Shown: piece after piece, positions 42,245 to 51,339 of the stretch
How the letters are laid out: each line of letters opens with the position of its first letter
How positions within the stretch are numbered: position 1 is the first letter of the stretch
Assembly: GCA_964508705.1 (NCBI GenBank)
Contig: CAZDUS010000002.1
Location: 73,237 to 137,236, forward strand
DNA length: 64,000 bases
DNA from: CAZDUS01 sp964508705
GTDB taxonomy: Bacteria > Verrucomicrobiota > Kiritimatiellia > CAIKKV01 > CAITUY01
Direction of reading: 5' to 3'
Position numbers and translations under genes: made by a program
Notes under the pieces: generated by a model
Seen by the model: only the letters and a program-made list of their open reading frames with translations
What the model was told of the DNA's origin: nothing
Databases searched by the model: none

Positions 42245-44780
42245 TTTGCCGATATTTGAAATTGAGAAGCCGTTAATCGCGGCGGCGTCCGGAGGCGGGC
42301 GACGGATTGTGCTTCAGGCACCGACGGGGTCGGGTAAGTCAACCCAGATTCCGCAGATGTTGATGGATCACGGATTGCTTCCAGAGGGACGGCAGGTGAT
42401 TGTCCTGCAGCCCCGGAGACTGGCGGCGCGGCTTCTGGCGTGTCGCGTGGCGTCTGAACGTAAAGGGACGGTTGGCGGCGAGGTGGGGTATCAGGTCCGC
42501 TTTGAGGATCGTTCCAGCCGGGCAACGCGGATTCTTTATGTAACCGAAGGCATTTTGCTTCGGAAATTGCTGGGTGATCCGATGTTGTCCACGGTCTCGG
42601 TGCTGGTGTTTGATGAATTTCATGAGAGGCACCTGTTTGGGGACGTGACCCTTGCCCGAGCCATGGAGTTGCAGAAGACAGCGCGTCCTGACCTGACCAT
42701 CGTGGTCATGTCGGCTACATTGGATGGCGCTTCCCTAGAACGCTATTTGGAGCCTTGCACGGTGTTGAAAGCCAGCGGGCGGATGTTCCCGGTGGGAGTG
42801 GAGTATTTGCAGAAGTCGGTGGATTTCAGCCGGACACCTGTATGGGAGGTGGCGGCGGCGGAAACGGCACGGCTTTTGTCACGGGAAGCCGAGGGAGATG
42901 TCCTGGTGTTCATGCCCGGGGCGTATGAGATCCAGAAGACGCTTCAGGCATTGGGGCGATATCCAGAAACACGGGGGATGGCCTTGAAGCCATTGCATGG
43001 GGAGCTTGCGCCATCCGATCAGGATGCGGCGGTGGCGCCATCGGAGCGACGGAAGATCATTGTCTCGACGAATGTGGCGGAAACCTCGTTGACGATTGAG
43101 GGGATCCGGATGGTTGTTGATGGTGGTCTGGCGAGGATGGCGCGATTTGATCCTTATCGTGGGATTGACACGCTATGGATTGAAAAGATCAGCCAGGCTT
43201 CCGCTGATCAGCGAGCGGGACGGGCGGGACGAACGGCACCTGGTATTTGCATGCGGTTGTGGACAGAGCGGGAACACATGGAGCGGTTGAGCCGGGAGGC
43301 CCCGGAGATCAAGCGGGTCGATTTGGCTGAAACCGTGTTGATGTTGAAGGCCGGCGGGGTGGGAGATGTCAGGGCGTTTTTGTGGTTTGAGCCACCGGAT
43401 GAACGTTTGTTGCGGCGGGCCGAGGTGCTGCTTGAGGATTTGGGTGCCGTGGATGAGGAGGGGCGGATTACAGACATCGGGCGACGGATGCTGGCGTTTC
43501 CGTTGCATCCCCGTTATGCGCGGATGTTGCTGGCGGCGGAATCGCTGGGGTGTGTGCGTAGCGCCGCGTTGATTGCGGCTTTGACCCAGGAGCGCGGGGT
43601 TTTGGTCCGGCGGGCCGATGAGCGGGCCCTGGAGTTGCGTGACCGGCGGCTTGGGGATGAGGAGGTATCTGATTTCTTTTTACTGATGCGTGCATGGGCG
43701 GAGGGGCAGGCACATGACTATGAGCTCGATTATTGCCGTCAGCTTGGAATTCATGCGGGAGCGGCGAGGCAAGCGGGTCGCCTATTTGAGATGTTTTGCA
43801 GGATTGCCAAATCCGAGGGGTTACCGTTGGAACAGGACATGGTGACGGATGACCGGGTGCGGCGTTGCATACTGGCGGGGTTTGCCGATCAGGTGGCAAA
43901 GCGTATGGATGGGGGGACATTGCGGTGTGAGTTGGTGCATGGGCGGCGGGGTGTGATTGAGCGGTCCAGTGTCGTTCGGAAAAGTCAGCTAGTGGTGGCG
44001 ACAGAGGTGCGTGAGATTGAAAGCGGCGGCGGGCGTGACATGGAGGTGTTGCTTGCCTCCGTGACGGCGATTGAACCGGATTGGTTGAAGGAGCTGTTCC
44101 CGGGCGCGGTCAGGGAAGAGGTGAACGTGATTTTGGATGCAACAACCCGCCGGGTCATAGCGAAGACGGGTCAGTACTATCACGATTTATGTCTGGAGAC
44201 GCGAATGGGTGGGGCCCCGTCCAAGGACGAGGCGGCGCGACTGCTGGCGAATGAAGTGGAAGCCGGGCGATGCACACTTAAGCATTGGAACGAAGATGTT
44301 GAGCAATGGATTATACGGGTGAATTGTCTGGCGATGTGGTGTCCAGAGTGCGGGGTGGCGGCCATAACGGCGGAGGATCGCCGACTGATGATTGAGGAGA
44401 TTTGCTCCGGAGCGTTCGGCATCAAGGAGGTCAAGGAGCGGGAGGTGTGGCCGGTGGTCAAGGGGTGGCTGGATGGGCGTGCGCAGTCGATGGTTGAGAA
44501 ACATGTGCCGGAACGAGTGGTGTTGCCCAACGGACGGAAGGTCAAGGTTGCCTATTCCGAAAAGAGTGCGCCGGTGATGGCGGCGCGGATTCAGGATTTA
44601 TATGGAGTGGAGAGTAGTATGAGGGTGGCGATGGGACGCCAGACGGTGGTCATCCAGGTGTTGGCTCCGAATTACCGTCCGGTCCAGGTGACGTCTGATC
44701 TGACGACGTTCTGGAAGGAAGGGTATCCAAAGGCGAAGAAGGAGTTGCAGAGGCGTTACCCCAAGCACGAGTGGAAGTAG
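42231..44780 (+). CDS. hrpB: DEAH-box ATP-dependent helicase HrpB
   Basis: The 849-residue protein has the helicase motifs in order: LQAPTGSGKSTQIPQ (motif I), QPRRLAARLLA (Ia), VFDEFHERH (motif II, DEFH form typical of HrpB), VMSATLDG (III), STNVAETSLTIEGIRMVVDGG (V) and QRAGRAGRTAPGICMRLW (VI). The winged-helix, ratchet and HrpB C-terminal domains follow. HrpB is an RNA/DNA helicase of uncertain function in bacteria. The ATG at 42231 is preceded by GGAGGG (42221-42226) and is preferred over GTG 42219. It ends in a TAG. Confidence 0.93.
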   Translation: MDRFDLPIFEIEKPLIAAASGGGRRIVLQAPTGSGKSTQIPQMLMDHGLLPEGRQVIVLQPRRLAARLLACRVASERKGTVGGEVGYQVRFEDRSSRATRILYVTEGILLRKLLGDPMLSTVSVLVFDEFHERHLFGDVTLARAMELQKTARPDLTIVVMSATLDGASLERYLEPCTVLKASGRMFPVGVEYLQKSVDFSRTPVWEVAAAETARLLSREAEGDVLVFMPGAYEIQKTLQALGRYPETRGMALKPLHGELAPSDQDAAVAPSERRKIIVSTNVAETSLTIEGIRMVVDGGLARMARFDPYRGIDTLWIEKISQASADQRAGRAGRTAPGICMRLWTEREHMERLSREAPEIKRVDLAETVLMLKAGGVGDVRAFLWFEPPDERLLRRAEVLLEDLGAVDEEGRITDIGRRMLAFPLHPRYARMLLAAESLGCVRSAALIAALTQERGVLVRRADERALELRDRRLGDEEVSDFFLLMRAWAEGQAHDYELDYCRQLGIHAGAARQAGRLFEMFCRIAKSEGLPLEQDMVTDDRVRRCILAGFADQVAKRMDGGTLRCELVHGRRGVIERSSVVRKSQLVVATEVREIESGGGRDMEVLLASVTAIEPDWLKELFPGAVREEVNVILDATTRRVIAKTGQYYHDLCLETRMGGAPSKDEAARLLANEVEAGRCTLKHWNEDVEQWIIRVNCLAMWCPECGVAAITAEDRRLMIEEICSGAFGIKEVKEREVWPVVKGWLDGRAQSMVEKHVPERVVLPNGRKVKVAYSEKSAPVMAARIQDLYGVESSMRVAMGRQTVVIQVLAPNYRPVQVTSDLTTFWKEGYPKAKKELQRRYPKHEWK

Positions 44781-44796
44781 AGGGGGGGAAGGCAAG

Positions 44797-44820
44797 TATT
44801 CAGGATTCAGAATTCAGAAT
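44797..44820 (+). repeat. TCAG-type spacer repeat
   Basis: ATTCAGGATTCAGAATTCAG is a tandem array of a 7-base unit (GATTCAG/AATTCAG), 17 bases after the hrpB stop. It is the cleanest copy of this family in the window. Confidence 0.65.
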
Positions 44821-44878
44821 GGGGATTTGCATGGGGGAGAGAGATGCTTTGGCAGGCTCAGCATGACAAATGGAGCGG

Positions 44879-44906
44879 GGATGGCCACGATGAAGCGTGG
44901 CCATCC
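44879..44906. terminator. Perfect 11-bp hairpin between convergent hrpB and lactate permease genes
   Basis: GGATGGCCACG (44879-44889) and CGTGGCCATCC (44896-44906) pair completely with a 6-base loop ATGAAG. It begins 12 bases after the permease stop on the minus strand. No T-run follows on either strand, so it may act as a bidirectional transcript end or a 3' stabiliser. Confidence 0.6.
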
Positions 44907-44918
44907 AGTCCGGAAGAC

Positions 44919-46742
44919 TCAGTGGAAATGCATTTCGTCTTCTACGGCCTTAAGCGATTCCAGATTCTTGCCCAGGAGTCTCGCCATAATAGTGACCAGG
45001 GTGATGACGGCAATGCCTATGCCGAGATACAGAAGGCCATCATGGTTGAAGGTGGCGACAGCGGTGTTGGCTGATGCCGAAGTTGGCGACGGGGTCGCGG
45101 TGGAAAGCTTCTGATATGTGGGAACCATGCCGGGCACAACGTACGCCCAGAGAAGATGCATGCAGCCAACTACGATGGCCAGAATGAGCGAATGCTTGAA
45201 GGTGAACCTGAAAATGTCAGATTCATGTCCCACAAGGCCTGTGGATCCTGTGGCTACAGCGATGGATTGGGGCGAAATCATTTTTCCGCAGACCCCGCCG
45301 CAGGTATTGGCTGACATCGTGATGACCGGATCAACGCTGATCTTGGTGGCCGTGACTTCCTGAAGTTTTCCGAAGAGCGCGTTGGTGGAGGTGTCCGAGC
45401 CTGTCATGAACACGCCGAGCCATCCGATGATGGCGGCGAAGAACGGGAATACCGCGCCTGAGGTCGCGAAGGCGCTACCGAGGGTGATGGCCATTCCTGA
45501 GAAGTTCATGATGTAGGCGAACCCGAGGATGGTGGCGATGGTAATGATGGGCCACTTAAGCGTCTTGATGGTTTTGACTGCCACGCCGAAGGCGGTGGCA
45601 AGAGAGGCGCCCATGATCGGAATTGAGAAGAACCAGGCAAAGAGGATGGCGGTTCCGGCGGCGCTCAGGACATTGAAGACATAGACTGCAGGCTTTGCCA
45701 TGCCGAGGTTGTCGACGACCATGTTGTCGAGACCGGGAATGTGGATCTTGAAGTTGAAGAGCATACCCATTAGTAGATCTAGGGCCTCCTTGCATGGTTT
45801 GATTCCCCATATGGTAACGAAAAACGACAGGATGATGAACGGAGCCCAGGCCCTGAATATCTGGCCGCCGGTGAACGTGAGCTTTTCCCGTCCGAGGCTT
45901 GGTTTTTCGTTAGGGAAGTGCCAGCTTGTCTTCGGATGCCATAATTTGAGAAAGACGACGGTGCAGATGATGGACGCGAGGGAGGCGATGATGTTGGGGA
46001 GCATTGGGCCGATGAAGTTGGACGATAGGTATTGAGCGATGGCAAAGGAAAGGCCGGAGACGAGGCAGGCGGGCCAAACTTCGAGTCCTCTTCGGAAGCC
46101 AGCGATGAGGATGACGAGATAAAGAGGGATGAGGACGCTTAGGAATAGGAGGGTCCGTCCCACCATCTGGCTTAAGGCCATCTCAGGGAGTCCGGCGACT
46201 TGAGCGCCGACGACGATGGGGATGCCGATGGCGCCGAAGGCCACCGGGGCGGTATTGGCCAGTAAGCAGACGCCGGCGGCATAGAGGGGATTAAAGCCAA
46301 GTCCGACAAGCATGGCGGTGGTGATGGCAACGGGAGTGCCGAATCCCGCGGCGCCTTCGATAAAGGCGCCGAATGAAAAGGCGATCAGGAGGGCCTGCAT
46401 GCGGCGATCGTCGGAGATGGAGGCGAGCGAGTTCTTGATGACCTCGAACTGGCCAGTTTTGACGGATAGGTTGTAGATGAAGAGGGCTGTGACGACGATC
46501 CAGCAGACGGGTAGCAAGCCGAACAGTGCGCCGTAGGCTGTGGAAAGGAATGCGTATTTTGCGGGCATTCCGTAGACCGTGATGGCTATGGTTATTGCAA
46601 TGGCCGTGCCACTGATGGCGGCCCAGTGTCCTTTCATCCGTTTCACGGCGAGCGCCCAGAAGAGGTAGAAGATCGGGATGGCGGCAATGAGGGCGGACAG
46701 GACGATGTGGCCTGTCGGATCGATGTTCATTTTCCACGGCAT
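44919..46742 (-). CDS. L-lactate permease
   Basis: The 607-residue inner-membrane protein has about 13-14 hydrophobic segments and the LctP family motifs GAFIEGAAGFGTPVAITTAML and GVCLLANTAPVAFGAIGIP. QTFSxG-type sequences occur in the last third (MISPQSIAVATGSTGLVG). LctP/LldP transport lactate or glycolate with protons. The neighbour upstream is a methylmalonyl-CoA decarboxylase, which fits lactate-to-propionate fermentation, although that link is only inferred. The N-terminus MPWKMNIDPTGHIVL is acceptable. The convergent hrpB lies downstream, beyond a strong hairpin. Confidence 0.93.
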   Translation of the reverse strand: MPWKMNIDPTGHIVLSALIAAIPIFYLFWALAVKRMKGHWAAISGTAIAITIAITVYGMPAKYAFLSTAYGALFGLLPVCWIVVTALFIYNLSVKTGQFEVIKNSLASISDDRRMQALLIAFSFGAFIEGAAGFGTPVAITTAMLVGLGFNPLYAAGVCLLANTAPVAFGAIGIPIVVGAQVAGLPEMALSQMVGRTLLFLSVLIPLYLVILIAGFRRGLEVWPACLVSGLSFAIAQYLSSNFIGPMLPNIIASLASIICTVVFLKLWHPKTSWHFPNEKPSLGREKLTFTGGQIFRAWAPFIILSFFVTIWGIKPCKEALDLLMGMLFNFKIHIPGLDNMVVDNLGMAKPAVYVFNVLSAAGTAILFAWFFSIPIMGASLATAFGVAVKTIKTLKWPIITIATILGFAYIMNFSGMAITLGSAFATSGAVFPFFAAIIGWLGVFMTGSDTSTNALFGKLQEVTATKISVDPVITMSANTCGGVCGKMISPQSIAVATGSTGLVGHESDIFRFTFKHSLILAIVVGCMHLLWAYVVPGMVPTYQKLSTATPSPTSASANTAVATFNHDGLLYLGIGIAVITLVTIMARLLGKNLESLKAVEDEMHFH

Positions 46743-46873
46743 ACTGAAACTGCTTTCTCGCTTAATATATTTGAAAAGCGGCGACTATACACAGTTGATG
46801 GCCGTGGGCAAGCAATGGTGATAGGGGCTATGAGAGGCGTCTATTCAGAGCACGGGGGTACGCCGGAGGTCTA

Positions 46874-47650
46874 TCACTCTCCTTTGAATTCCGGCTTGCG
46901 TTTATCGATGAACGCATTGACGCCTTCCTGATAGTCATGGCTGTGATAGACCTTCCGGCGCAGGGCTTGAATTCGTTCGAAGGAATCAGGTGAAATAGGA
47001 TGGGCGGCTGCCAACATATGGAATTGCTCCTTGATGACCGCGACGGCCAGAGGCGAGTTTTGGGCAATCACTGCAGCTAATCGGAAGGTAAAGGCTTCGA
47101 CGTCGGCGGTGGGCACGAGGTGATTTAGGATGCCAACATGATGGGCGCGGTCGGCGCCAAAAGGTGCGGCTGTGAAGAACATTTCCTTGGCGATATTCAA
47201 GCCGACGCGGTTGATGAAGTGAGTGATGCCGGAAGCGTTGTAAGGCAGACCGATCTTGACGGGGGTGATGGCGAACGTGGCGGTTTCGTCGCCGATGGCC
47301 ATATCACAGGTGATGACCATGTCGGTTGCGCCGCCCCACACACCACCTTGAATCATGGCGATGATGGCGCCGGGATATTCCTGTATGGCCCGGAGGGTGC
47401 GCTCCAGTGGGCTGTCATAGGGCAGGGGGTCGTGCATTTTGGGTAGTTGGCGGATGTCGTGGCCAGCGGACCATACTTTGGCATCCTTCTGCGCCCTGAG
47501 AACAACCACGGGTACTTTTTTTTCCTCGAAGTTCGTCAATGCGGAGCAAAGCTCGTTACAAAGTTCGAAACTCAGTGCATTTCTTTTTTCGGGATTGTTA
47601 AGCGTCAGAACGCCGATGTTGTCTTTGATTTCGGACAGAATTAGTTCCAT
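46874..47650 (-). CDS. Methylmalonyl-CoA decarboxylase (crotonase fold)
   Basis: The 258-residue crotonase-superfamily protein follows E. coli YgfG/ScpB closely in the key segments: VWSAGHDIRQLP, DPLPYDSPLERTL, GGVWGGATDMVITCD, TPVKIGLPYN, GILNHLVP and DYQEGVNAFIDKRKPEFKG. That enzyme decarboxylates methylmalonyl-CoA to propionyl-CoA. A general enoyl-CoA hydratase is less likely, because the glutamate pair of hydratases is not apparent. The gene lies upstream of the lactate permease with a 131-base gap, so co-transcription is possible. Confidence 0.85.
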   Translation of the reverse strand: MELILSEIKDNIGVLTLNNPEKRNALSFELCNELCSALTNFEEKKVPVVVLRAQKDAKVWSAGHDIRQLPKMHDPLPYDSPLERTLRAIQEYPGAIIAMIQGGVWGGATDMVITCDMAIGDETATFAITPVKIGLPYNASGITHFINRVGLNIAKEMFFTAAPFGADRAHHVGILNHLVPTADVEAFTFRLAAVIAQNSPLAVAVIKEQFHMLAAAHPISPDSFERIQALRRKVYHSHDYQEGVNAFIDKRKPEFKGE

Positions 47651-47789
47651 GTTCGTTGCCCTCCCGTTGCTCTACTTTCTCTGCTGACGTCAGAATGATA
47701 GCAATGACACTGGAATGCTTCAAGTTTGCAAACCAAATTGGACGCGGTTTGGGTGTGTCTGTGAGTATTGGCGCAGTATAGATTTTGTG

Positions 47790-47910
47790 GGGGCGCTGCG
47801 TGCCCGCCTGCGCTATGCGTAGCATGGCGGCAGGTCGGTGCCTGCGGGCGTTGGCAAGCGACGCCCCTTGTGTGGAAAATTTCAAAGATGCCAAAACTCG
47901 GAGACGTGCC
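47790..47910. repeat. Dispersed intergenic repeat, copy 2
   Basis: The 47651-47937 spacer has no gene. It contains GGGCGCTGCGTGCCCGCC, a GTAGCATGGCGGCAGG segment, then GCGGGCGTTGGCAAGCGACG and CCCCT, followed by TCAAAGATGCCAAAACTCGG. It matches copy 1 (39741-39835) in the core, and both copies 1 and 3 in the tail. It lies just past the end of the cysteine-cluster gene. Confidence 0.6.
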
Positions 47911-47937
47911 CGCGGGGCTCTGTAGTTATTAGCGGGG

Positions 47938-48204
47938 TTAGGATGCGGGATCAGGCATAGTGGATAATTCCAGAGCGGCGAGATAGTGATAGGCATGGGG
48001 GGAGGAGTTGCCGCACATGTCCTCGGATGGCTTCAGGCTGACACAGACGTCGGGGCGGCTGGAATGACCGAATAGCATGCAAAGGCCATCTCCTGTCAGT
48101 TGAATACACCGCTGGCCGGCGGGTTTTCCGTCAGGTAAGCCCGGGATGGGGGATGAGATGGAAATCTCGACGCAGCAGGCCGCGCATCCAGGGCGGCAGT
48201 TCAC
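47938..48204 (-). CDS. YkgJ-family cysteine-cluster protein
   Basis: The 88-residue protein begins MNCRPGCAACCVEI. This gives the CxxxCxxCC metal cluster (C3, C7, C10, C11), with further cysteines in QRCIQL, GLCMLF and RPDVCVSL. YkgJ-like proteins probably bind a zinc ion or iron-sulfur cluster; no function is established. Its ATG overlaps the stop of the upstream methyltransferase gene by 4 bases, so the two are coupled. The family often occurs near RNA-modification genes. Confidence 0.82.
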   Translation of the reverse strand: MNCRPGCAACCVEISISSPIPGLPDGKPAGQRCIQLTGDGLCMLFGHSSRPDVCVSLKPSEDMCGNSSPHAYHYLAALELSTMPDPAS

Positions 48205-49379
48205 GATTTCACCGACCTGACGATCTGATAGTTGCGGCGGTGCAACAGTTCGGCGTTGCCGAACAGTTCCTTCATATAGGCCAAGGCATGGGAAGCGGTT
48301 TTGGCAACGATATAGGCGCGGCCTTTTGGCAATAGAGTTTCATAGGCGGTGCGAATGAAGAAATCCGTGATGCGGTCATGGGAGTAGTAGGGCGGATTTC
48401 CGACGAAGAGTGTGAACCGGCGAGGTGGCGGGACTCCCTGGTCGCTGAGGATGACAGAGAAGTTGGCGATGTTGTTGGCGATGCAGTTTTGCTCGGTGAT
48501 GGCGGTGGAGCGGGAATAGGAGTCCACAAAGCACACGCTGACTGTCGGTTGGTTTTTGGCCAGCGAGATGCCGATACTGCCGCATCCGCACCCCATGTCG
48601 AGAATGCTGTCGTTGGGTTCGGTCTCCACCATTTCCGCCAATGCCTGAGCGCCGGGGTCAACGCGGCGGTGAGCGAATACACCCGGGACGGTGAGGAGTG
48701 TGACGGGCAAGCCATGCGGCAGGGTCATGGTGAATTCAGACTGATAGACCTTGAGTGACTTCAGCTCGTTTTGTTTGCGGGCCATGAGGAGTGTTGAGGC
48801 TTCCCGCGTGCCGCGGATGGAGCAGTTGCCGAAAAACTTTTTGACGTGTTCGGTGACCCAGGGGGCTTCCTCCTCAACGGTGACGAAGCAAAGTCCGCTT
48901 GTTTTCAGGGCCAGATGGCATTGTTGAAGCAGGTCTAGGATTAATTCATTGGAGGTGGTGCCCTTGGAAATCTGGAGGCAGATGGCATCGAAATGTGATC
49001 GTTCCCTGATTGCGGGTTCACACCGGCAGGTGACACGGGATGCCCGGTTGCGGTGGAGGTTGCGCTCCACGGCGTGGTGGTGAAACAGATCGAGTGAAGA
49101 AACAATGGCTTGCAGGTGGGGATGGAGATGGGTGGCGATCATGGCGATGGCGCCGGTTCGGTTTCCAAGGACCAGGAGGTGTTCTGCGTTTGATGGGAGC
49201 AGGGGAATTGCTTCGAGGAGATGGGTTTCGGTCAGGCTCAGGCCGGAGCGTGAGATGATATTGACCTTATTGTTAAGGAATAACTCTGAAATGGATTCGT
49301 TATCCTCATGAGTATCGGTGATTTGGAGGGAGAGTTTTGCGCTATGAGCTTTGCTGGTCATGGTTTGTGTTTCAACCAT
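48201..49379 (-). CDS. RsmC/RlmG-type rRNA methyltransferase
   Basis: The product of about 392 residues has two Rossmann-like halves. The N-terminal half is a degenerate methyltransferase fold. The C-terminal half is catalytic, with ILDMGCGCGSIGISLAK for SAM binding and the NPPYYSHDRI motif typical of guanine or adenine N-methyltransferases. This two-domain layout is that of RsmC (16S G1207) and RlmG (23S G1835); the choice between them is open. The start is uncertain: ATG 49379, ATG 49361 or TTG 49427. It overlaps the cysteine-cluster gene by 4 bases. Confidence 0.82.
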   Translation of the reverse strand: MVETQTMTSKAHSAKLSLQITDTHEDNESISELFLNNKVNIISRSGLSLTETHLLEAIPLLPSNAEHLLVLGNRTGAIAMIATHLHPHLQAIVSSLDLFHHHAVERNLHRNRASRVTCRCEPAIRERSHFDAICLQISKGTTSNELILDLLQQCHLALKTSGLCFVTVEEEAPWVTEHVKKFFGNCSIRGTREASTLLMARKQNELKSLKVYQSEFTMTLPHGLPVTLLTVPGVFAHRRVDPGAQALAEMVETEPNDSILDMGCGCGSIGISLAKNQPTVSVCFVDSYSRSTAITEQNCIANNIANFSVILSDQGVPPPRRFTLFVGNPPYYSHDRITDFFIRTAYETLLPKGRAYIVAKTASHALAYMKELFGNAELLHRRNYQIVRSVKS

Positions 49380-49413
49380 GCCCTGTTTTCTGTGCCTCGT
49401 CCATCTTTTCTGA

Positions 49414-49546
49414 TTTAAGGAGCTCACATGCCTTAAACTGTTTTGGGAGATGGTTCCCTCGGAGAGGTCGCCCCACCTGCAGAATAGATTGGTTAAGGGC
49501 TGGCGGCGGGTGGTTTGACAAGCTTGTGTTGCTGAGATGTTTAAGG
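49414..49546. promoter_or_regulatory. TTTAAGG inverted-repeat operator candidates upstream of the GH20-like gene
   Basis: TTTAAGG (49414-49420) and CCTTAAA (49431-49437) form a palindrome with a 10-base centre. A third half-site TTTAAGG lies at 49540-49546, and the longer ATGCCTTAAAC (49428-49438) is exactly inverted as GTTTAAGGCAT (49539-49549). A TTGACA at 49515 with 17 bases to TGTTTA at 49538 may be a promoter overlapped by the third half-site. Confidence 0.45.
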
Positions 49547-49597
49547 CATTTTTGACTTTTTTAGGGAATTGAATGGAGACTCATGGCTAACGAATAA

Positions 49598-51287
49598 ATG
49601 TTGTTACCTGTTCCGCTTCGGTGCGAGCGTCTAGGAGGTTCTATTAAGACGGCTGGGCTTGTCGTGAGGGAAGCGATAGCGCCTGATGACGTGAGGGAGC
49701 CGGGGGATGAGGCTTATCGTTTGGTTGTTGATGAACAAGGAGCTCGACTTGCCGCCCGGACAGGCAAGGGATTGCGATTTGGGCGAGCCACGCAATTGAG
49801 CAATTGCGCAGGCGTAACCGCATTCCCTGCATGGCTATTGATGATGCACCGCGCTTTGCCTATCGTGGAGTGATGCTCGACATCAGTCGTGACCGTGTGC
49901 CGACCATGGCCACCCTTTATGCCCTTGTTAATCAGTTGTCCGCATGGAAGATGAATCACCTTCAGCTTTATATCGAACATGCGTTGGCCTATGCCGGACA
50001 CGAGGAGGTTTGGTGTTCGGACTCGCCGCTTACACTTGAGGAATTGACCGGGCTGGACAGGTATTGCGCTGACCGCGGAGTGGAGCTTAAGGCCAATCAA
50101 AACTGTCTGGGGCATTTTGAGCGCTGGCTCCAGCATCCCAAGTATGCGCCCCTGGCCGAGATGGATTCCGGGCGTGTCAGCGAGGGTGGCTATTATTACA
50201 GGCCCAACACACTCTGTCCCGGTGATGCGCGGGTTCAACCCTTGCTGGAAGATTTGCTTGCTCAGCAGTTGGCTTGCTGTTCGGGGCCCTATGCCAATAT
50301 TGGCTGTGATGAACCGTGGGATCTCGGTCGTGGCCGCAGTAAAGCTGATTGCGAGGCGAGGACCCGCGGGGTGGTGTTCTCGGAGCATGTTTCCAAAGTG
50401 GCTGCCATTGCGCGACGGCTTGGGAAAAAGCCACAGTTCTGGTGCGATCCGCATCCCAATGAAGGCGATGGCTTGCCCAGGGATCTTATTGCTCTTGTTT
50501 GGGGGTATGAAGATATCGACGATTTCAATGCCCGTGTGATGGCGCATCGGAAGGTGGGGCGAGAGGTATGGGTGGCGCCGGGCACCAGTTGCTGGAATTC
50601 ATCCACCGGCCGGACGTGGAATCGTCGCGGCAATCTGGACCATGCCGCCAGCGAACGTGAGGCGGTTGGGTTACTTTGTACGGCATGGGGTGATGGTGGG
50701 CATCGCCAGCAATGGCCGATCACGCTGTTCGGATTGGCTGACTCGGCAATGGCGGCATGGTCCGGAGCCGGTTGTTATGATGATCGTGCCGCCGGCCTGC
50801 AAGCCTTTGGGATTCCTGAAGTGGGGCAGTGGTTGGCGTCATTGGGCAATGTGGATGCTGAACTCTGCCGGGGTGAACGGCGAGGATGGGATGGATCTGT
50901 TCCCGGGGAGAGAGTTGTTTATAACGCCACCGCGCTCTGGCGTGAACTGCATGTACCGTTCTTTGACCGGTCAGGATTCGGAGATATTGCAGCTTGGGAG
51001 AGGTTGCCGGACGTTTTGACGTCTTGGCGGCGACGTTGCCGTCGGGTCTTCCTGACCTTCTGGCGCGTGAGTGCAGGCATAGCGTGGCCATTGCCCGATG
51101 GACCTGTGAACGCGCCATCCTGCGTCATGGCGAAGTGACGGAAACCCTGAAGAGCGGGAAGAAGGCAATGGCGGAACGGTTCACCGATCTTATTGAAGAG
51201 CATCGGAAATTATGGCTGGCACGGTCCCGTTATGGTGGGCTTGAAGATAGCATGCGGCAGTATGTGGTGTGTGGAATTCGAGGATGA
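49598..51287 (+). pseudogene. Glycoside hydrolase family 20-like protein with two frameshifts
   Basis: Three frames together encode one protein. The first (49598-about 49800) has the GH20b-like N-terminal domain, EAYRLVVDEQGARLAARTGKGLRFG. The second (about 49800-51000) has the catalytic barrel: RFAYRGVMLDISRDRVPTM, NHLQLYIEH, NIGCDEPWDLG, LVWGYED and LLCTAWGDGG. The third (about 51000-51287) has the C-terminal helices ending ARSRYGGLEDSMRQYV. The first shift lies in CAATTGAGCAATTGCGC (around 49790-49806), where one missing base would restore the frame. The second lies near 51000. Such enzymes cleave terminal N-acetylhexosamines. Either the gene is dead or the assembly has two indels. Confidence 0.78.
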
Positions 51288-51339
51288 CCGATTGTTTTCA
51301 GCATGGCAATTTTCGTTTTTTTAGAAGGATTAAATCACT

